DNA of 64,000 nucleotides from Deinococcus betulae (GTDB lineage: Bacteria > Deinococcota > Deinococci > Deinococcales > Deinococcaceae). The DNA is taken from the NCBI RefSeq assembly GCF_020166395.1, contig NZ_JAIQXU010000016.1:1-64000 (forward strand), given 5' to 3'. The translations under genes and the position numbers were made by a program. Positions 61,101-64,000 of the stretch are shown piece by piece; position 1 is the stretch's first letter; each line of letters starts with the position of its first letter. The notes under the pieces were generated by a model that did no database searches, was not told the origin of the DNA, and saw only the letters and a list, made by a program, of their open reading frames with translations.

Positions 61101-61883
61101 CAGTCCACTGAGGGTGAGCGTCTGACGGCGCAGCGTATACGCGACCGTCATAGCCCGCTCGGGCGCCCCACCGCGTTTCTTCTTAGGAGAGGCGGTCGCG
61201 GTTACCTCGGGCGAGGCCACAGCCGACGCAGGTGTGCTGCTCGGCACAGGGCGGGCGGCTTTATACTCGCCTCCCAGGGAACGCAGCTGTTCGGCGTAGG
61301 TGGGCAGGTGCGCCGTGTAGAACGCGAACGACAGGTTCACGCGCAGTTTCACCCGCCCACCCTCAGGGCGCAGCAGCAGTTCGCAGCCGAGGGAGGACGC
61401 TGGCCGGCGTGCGACAGTGCGGTCGTCAGCCGACTCCACCGAGGCTGGGCTGGGACTGTCGTCTGGAGAGTCGTCGGTCTCTAGGATGGAGATGGCAGGG
61501 TCAGCCTTTGTGGAAGCGGAGGTGCGCGTCGTGATGGACACGGCTGCGTTATCTTCCGGTTCCCCTTCCGCAATCTCCGTGTTGTCGACGGTTTCCTCGG
61601 CTTCCTGATCGGTGCCAGTGGCTTGGGCGACTTCCGGGTCCTGCCAGGGGGTGAGCACGCCGAGATGGCACATGTCAATGGGGAGGTAGTTGATCAGGAC
61701 GGGGTCGTCGCTGCCGGAGAGGGCCGCTTCAAGGCGCCGGGCGAAGAGGTTAATGACCTCGATTTCCTGCGGGTAGCGGGTGTTCAGGTGCGTGGGCACG
61801 GTCGGCGCAGGGCGGGCCACGGCACCGGTTGCAGAGAATTTCGGGGTCGGCTCAGGGATTGTCGGGCTGGATTCAGGCGTCAT
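58128..61883 (-). CDS. drmA: DISARM helicase DrmA
   Basis: 1,251 aa, ATG 61883. The N-terminal 200 residues are acidic and partly disordered. SF2 helicase core: Walker A near residue 590 (WFPTGGGKTESYLGL), zinc-binding CPKCDGKG...CKTCK, DEx box HIQDELHLLQEELGAF, ATATVEGFEHQARHLYG, then IQASSRSGRKKVGLVVVVL as motif VI. It loads on phage DNA with DrmB and is the central component of DISARM. Intact; upstream of drmB, 44 bp after drmE. Confidence 0.92.
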   Translation of the reverse strand: MTPESSPTIPEPTPKFSATGAVARPAPTVPTHLNTRYPQEIEVINLFARRLEAALSGSDDPVLINYLPIDMCHLGVLTPWQDPEVAQATGTDQEAEETVDNTEIAEGEPEDNAAVSITTRTSASTKADPAISILETDDSPDDSPSPASVESADDRTVARRPASSLGCELLLRPEGGRVKLRVNLSFAFYTAHLPTYAEQLRSLGGEYKAARPVPSSTPASAVASPEVTATASPKKKRGGAPERAMTVAYTLRRQTLTLSGLEFDLDATRSGDTVERPRVQAELDRLILEALRNRPAHRESLATRSGAPLREEDLASEAAFEAALAKAVSRGEEQTQPHLKASLTVRTEPQANGDVRVSLYLSNDTPMNTEQRTQNNVNILADAKLWGDVERGQVRPIEILPVPRDYQYDRQVWGVGHNTSVTVDKDHGTFRTHALARFDQPRLTTKDHLPTEFSRFAEKPLESLGEIHQAMQAEVMYWRGTVLDSNSLKLPPDALVACEADFELFKGEVARFATGIAALKAQPALLKAFQGMNRTMGRIASAKGFARWRLFQIAYIVTQLPALALREGVSGGSDHLGHHHDWVDDLQIADVLWFPTGGGKTESYLGLVCCAMLYDRLRGKQMGVTAWLRFPLRMLSVQQLQRAVTMVYEAQVELNSMDPKPVGDPLLLGYFVGSTTTPNNPNAEWFAQHATPTDLEPFRMVADCPKCDGKGTVKLIAKPDVLRLYHQCKTCKEHLPLVITDSEIYRTLPAMIVGTVDKAATLGMQEKFGILWAGPKWKCTVKGHGYGNTDFCLYECKKGTKREIITPYDPSPSLHIQDELHLLQEELGAFAGHYETLIRYCESQVPGSHPAKVIAATATVEGFEHQARHLYGVKGARRFPSRGYQRHENFYTRIDQHDGVEKTARVFLAFRPSGMSTDAASRCAKILGETATRLFTNETSALASLSETATPDELAALRHYYAMTLTYVGSLTSGTRVNDALKESGNTILQDQRTIETEYLNARSTAGDIAAVIDRIETPPQWTNSKHIDALIATNMISHGVDLERCNLMVMEKYPAETAEYIQASSRSGRKKVGLVVVVLPARNLRAASIYNRFSEYHRHLDRMVTPVPVNRFAKQAIRRTISGTVSGLIYGIGVPQEGGKSRLKELTGALTWIEHDKLKRTRAHLRGAQALGQGNYDPDLEAAQVALVDETFDELLARLRQQRVVAGSSKLGDALNPKPMTSLRDVERPVPFWPINTEYDKLQWFKKGKS

Positions 61884-61927
61884 GCGGGGTATACCTCCAG
61901 GGCGGCGGGGAGCGATTTTGAGGTGGG

Positions 61928-64000
61928 TTACGCCGTGACGCGCGTTACGTGGGTAACGATGCGCAGTTCAGCGGCATCGAGCAGCTCGGCGAGGTTGCGG
62001 TCAATCTTGCGGGCGCCGTTCATCGCCTCGCGATAGTTCTCGCCGGTGGCGATGGCGCGCAGCACGCGATGCAGGGCGCGACCGGCAGTGCGGTTGCGGC
62101 CGCGCATGCTGCAGATGACGGTGAAGGTCTGCTCGATCAGGTCTTCCTTGGGATAGACGCCGCTGCGCACTGCGAGGAGCTGCATGGCCGAGAACTGCTG
62201 CGGATCGGAGCCAAACTCGGCAAGCCAGCTGCGCAGGGTGCTGTAGTCCTCGGTGAGTCCGGCGGCGTTGAGGTTCCGCCAGAGGGCGCGGACGTTGGGG
62301 TTCTCGGCATTGAGGCGGTTTTTTGCGGCGGCCCAGAGTTGCAGCAACAGGCGCTGGGTAGGGGGGAGTTTGCCGTCAAGGACTTCAATGAGGCGGTCAA
62401 AAATGGTGGAGTAGGCGTCGTCGACCATCACGATGACCTGCATGCCGCAGGTGACGTCCGTGGCGGGGATGCGCAGAAGTTTTCGCGTGGCGGGGTAGAA
62501 GACGTCCATGTGGGAGCTGACGGGCACGTTGATGGCGCCGTCGTCAAAATGCACGGTGAGGTGAGGCGTGAGCGGACTGCTGGAAGTGTTGCGGCCGTCG
62601 GCGCCTGGCGTGCGGGCGTGAAGAGCTTCCAGGGCGGTCTGCGCAGTGGTGGCGAGGTCGTCAAGGTCGAGGGTGACGTCGATTGGCGCTTCGATGAGGA
62701 GTTTCAGGGGCGCGCCCTGCAAGTCGAGGACGCGCAGGGCGGGCCGGGGCGTGGGGGTGGCCATGACGCCATTTGGGGTGGGGACGTTTAGGGCGTGCAG
62801 GGCTGCGCGCAGGGGCTCGCAGTGCTGGGCGCTCTCGGCGGCGTCATAGTGGGCACGCAGCTGGGCATTCAGCAGGGGCAGCTCATGCGGGTAGAGTAGG
62901 TAGTCGTGCTCATGCGCGGGGTAGAGGCCGAGCATGCCGCCACGGCCATGCGGGTACCCAGGCCAGATCACACGTCCGAGCGAGGTGAAGTGGGAGCGCC
63001 GAGCCAGGGCAGAGCCATGCAGAAATTCGAGTGTGCCGCTCAGCACGGCGTCCAGCAGCGCAGGGTTACGGACAGTCATAGTCTCGCGCAGCCCTTCGGT
63101 TTCTGCTTCGGTGGGGCAGACGACCTGTAAGGGGACTGCGAGACAGGGGGCTGTAAGGAGCGCCTGGAGCCGCTGTTCCAGTGCGGTGTACTTGGCACTC
63201 TGAGCGCGGACTTCGAGTAGGGCGTAGACGCCTTTGAGATCCTGAACGAGTCGCCTCCAGGGCCCCTGCAGGGCGGCGTCGGACAGGTCTGCGTCTTCTA
63301 GAGCGTCAAGCTGATCGCGGAGCATCATACCGCCCCAGCGGCGTCTGGCGGCACGTTCGTACTCGTGGAGGGGCGTGATCATTAGGCGCAGCCGGTGATA
63401 AATCCGCCACGCTTCGAGAAGGCTCTGCGGCACGGGGCGCATCAGGCCCATGAGCTGACGGAGGCCTTTGCGGACCCGTTCCAACGTGGCATCGAGGTCG
63501 GCGTCGTGGGTGACGTAGGCGGTGCTGTACAGGCTCGCGCTGGGCGGAGCGTTCAGGCCCAGGGCGCTGGCCGCTGCGGCCAGCGCGCCGGGGTACCAGG
63601 GCCAAGTGGCTGTGGCGGGGAGACTCTGGGTGTGATGGTAGCCGTGCAGTGGCGTGACCAGGAGGCGCAGGGGGACCTTCTCTGTGGCGCGCAGCAGCTC
63701 CGGGAGGCGCGCTTCGGTCTGCGGATGGGTGGCGTCGATGACGGCCGCGCCTATGCGGCGGGGCAGGTCGGGGAGGCGGGCAACCCAGCCGGGGTTGGCG
63801 AGGAGTACGTGGGGGTGCTCGCTCGTGAAGGGCTGGTAGCGGCTGAATGACTCGTGCGGCCAGAGTTTCGTGAGAGGCATTCCGTCGGCTACTTGGAGAG
63901 CGTCGAGGCGGTCAGCAGCGTTACCGATGCCAGGCGTGATGAGCAGCACATGCCCGGAGAGCCGGGACCCACCGCGGTTCTTGTGGAAGACATCGGCTAC
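61928..64000 (-). CDS. drmE: DISARM protein DrmE (5' end beyond window)
   Basis: At least 690 residues in frame to the right edge (VADVFHKNRGGSRLSGHVLLITPG...), so the N-terminus lies outside. The sequence is mainly helical with no simple enzyme motif. DrmE is the gene characteristic of class 2 DISARM, and the E-A-B-C series here fits that class. In place of a domain, I rely on position and overall size. The methylase gene drmMII is not in the window and would be expected beyond 64 kb. Confidence 0.8.
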   Translation of the reverse strand, partial: VADVFHKNRGGSRLSGHVLLITPGIGNAADRLDALQVADGMPLTKLWPHESFSRYQPFTSEHPHVLLANPGWVARLPDLPRRIGAAVIDATHPQTEARLPELLRATEKVPLRLLVTPLHGYHHTQSLPATATWPWYPGALAAAASALGLNAPPSASLYSTAYVTHDADLDATLERVRKGLRQLMGLMRPVPQSLLEAWRIYHRLRLMITPLHEYERAARRRWGGMMLRDQLDALEDADLSDAALQGPWRRLVQDLKGVYALLEVRAQSAKYTALEQRLQALLTAPCLAVPLQVVCPTEAETEGLRETMTVRNPALLDAVLSGTLEFLHGSALARRSHFTSLGRVIWPGYPHGRGGMLGLYPAHEHDYLLYPHELPLLNAQLRAHYDAAESAQHCEPLRAALHALNVPTPNGVMATPTPRPALRVLDLQGAPLKLLIEAPIDVTLDLDDLATTAQTALEALHARTPGADGRNTSSSPLTPHLTVHFDDGAINVPVSSHMDVFYPATRKLLRIPATDVTCGMQVIVMVDDAYSTIFDRLIEVLDGKLPPTQRLLLQLWAAAKNRLNAENPNVRALWRNLNAAGLTEDYSTLRSWLAEFGSDPQQFSAMQLLAVRSGVYPKEDLIEQTFTVICSMRGRNRTAGRALHRVLRAIATGENYREAMNGARKIDRNLAELLDAAELRIVTHVTRVTA

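Overview
The window looks like part of a Deinococcus-type plasmid or megaplasmid. The backbone genes are GC-rich and tightly packed with 4-bp start/stop overlaps. There is an iteron origin with an adjacent RepA-like initiator (31.7-33.6 kb), a ParA plus a small ParB-like partner (53.2-54.0 kb), several families of decayed insertion sequences, and leaderless-looking starts. The genus is inferred from the overall style (PATAN/DUF4388-like protein, Rhs-Hint toxins, IS types) and was not tested by any search.

Layout. 0-1.4 kb: a low-GC island with a broken gene end and a coupled DUF4238 pair. 1.7-6.2 kb: small secreted or membrane genes, including a partly deleted inverted duplication of a gene cassette. 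6.2-7.0 kb: a CheY-like receiver and a degenerate receiver. 7.2-14.2 kb: a long + strand series holding a peroxiredoxin fusion, several unknown proteins, a GHKL ATPase that also carries HExxH, and two small helix-turn-helix proteins. 14.2-16.9 kb: a promoter/terminator element, a UvrD-like helicase and a small DUF3006-like gene. 17-21 kb: two inverted MITE copies around a NucS/DUF91-like nuclease gene, then nested IS4 copies. 21.1-30.2 kb (minus) and 39.0-47.3 kb (plus): two very large divergent Rhs-Hint polymorphic toxins, each followed by an unrelated small gene that is probably its immunity gene. Between them lie the plasmid origin, rep and an operon of lipoprotein, subtilisin and secretin. 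47.3-48.5 kb: a dead IS3. 48.6-51.2 kb: a tyrosine recombinase with a coupled membrane protein, and a HEAT-repeat protein. 51.3-54.4 kb: a coupled operon (unknown protein, HEVGH metallopeptidase, unknown protein), then parA/parB and an HNH gene, with three arrays of 8-bp repeats at its boundaries. 54.4-55.3 kb: IS6 debris. 55.3-64.0 kb: a minus-strand DISARM anti-phage cluster, drmE (cut by the window edge)-drmA-drmB-drmC.

How the parts fit. The plasmid carries a replication/partition core plus competition and defence cargo: two Rhs toxin/immunity modules, DISARM, a nuclease and a helicase. The most interesting unexplained items are (i) the secretin-protease-lipoprotein operon between two Sec-exported Rhs toxins; (ii) the phased 8-bp repeat arrays around the metallopeptidase/parAB block; (iii) the GHKL-HExxH operon; and (iv) the inverted-duplicated cassette at 3-6.2 kb with a 28-bp identical upstream element.
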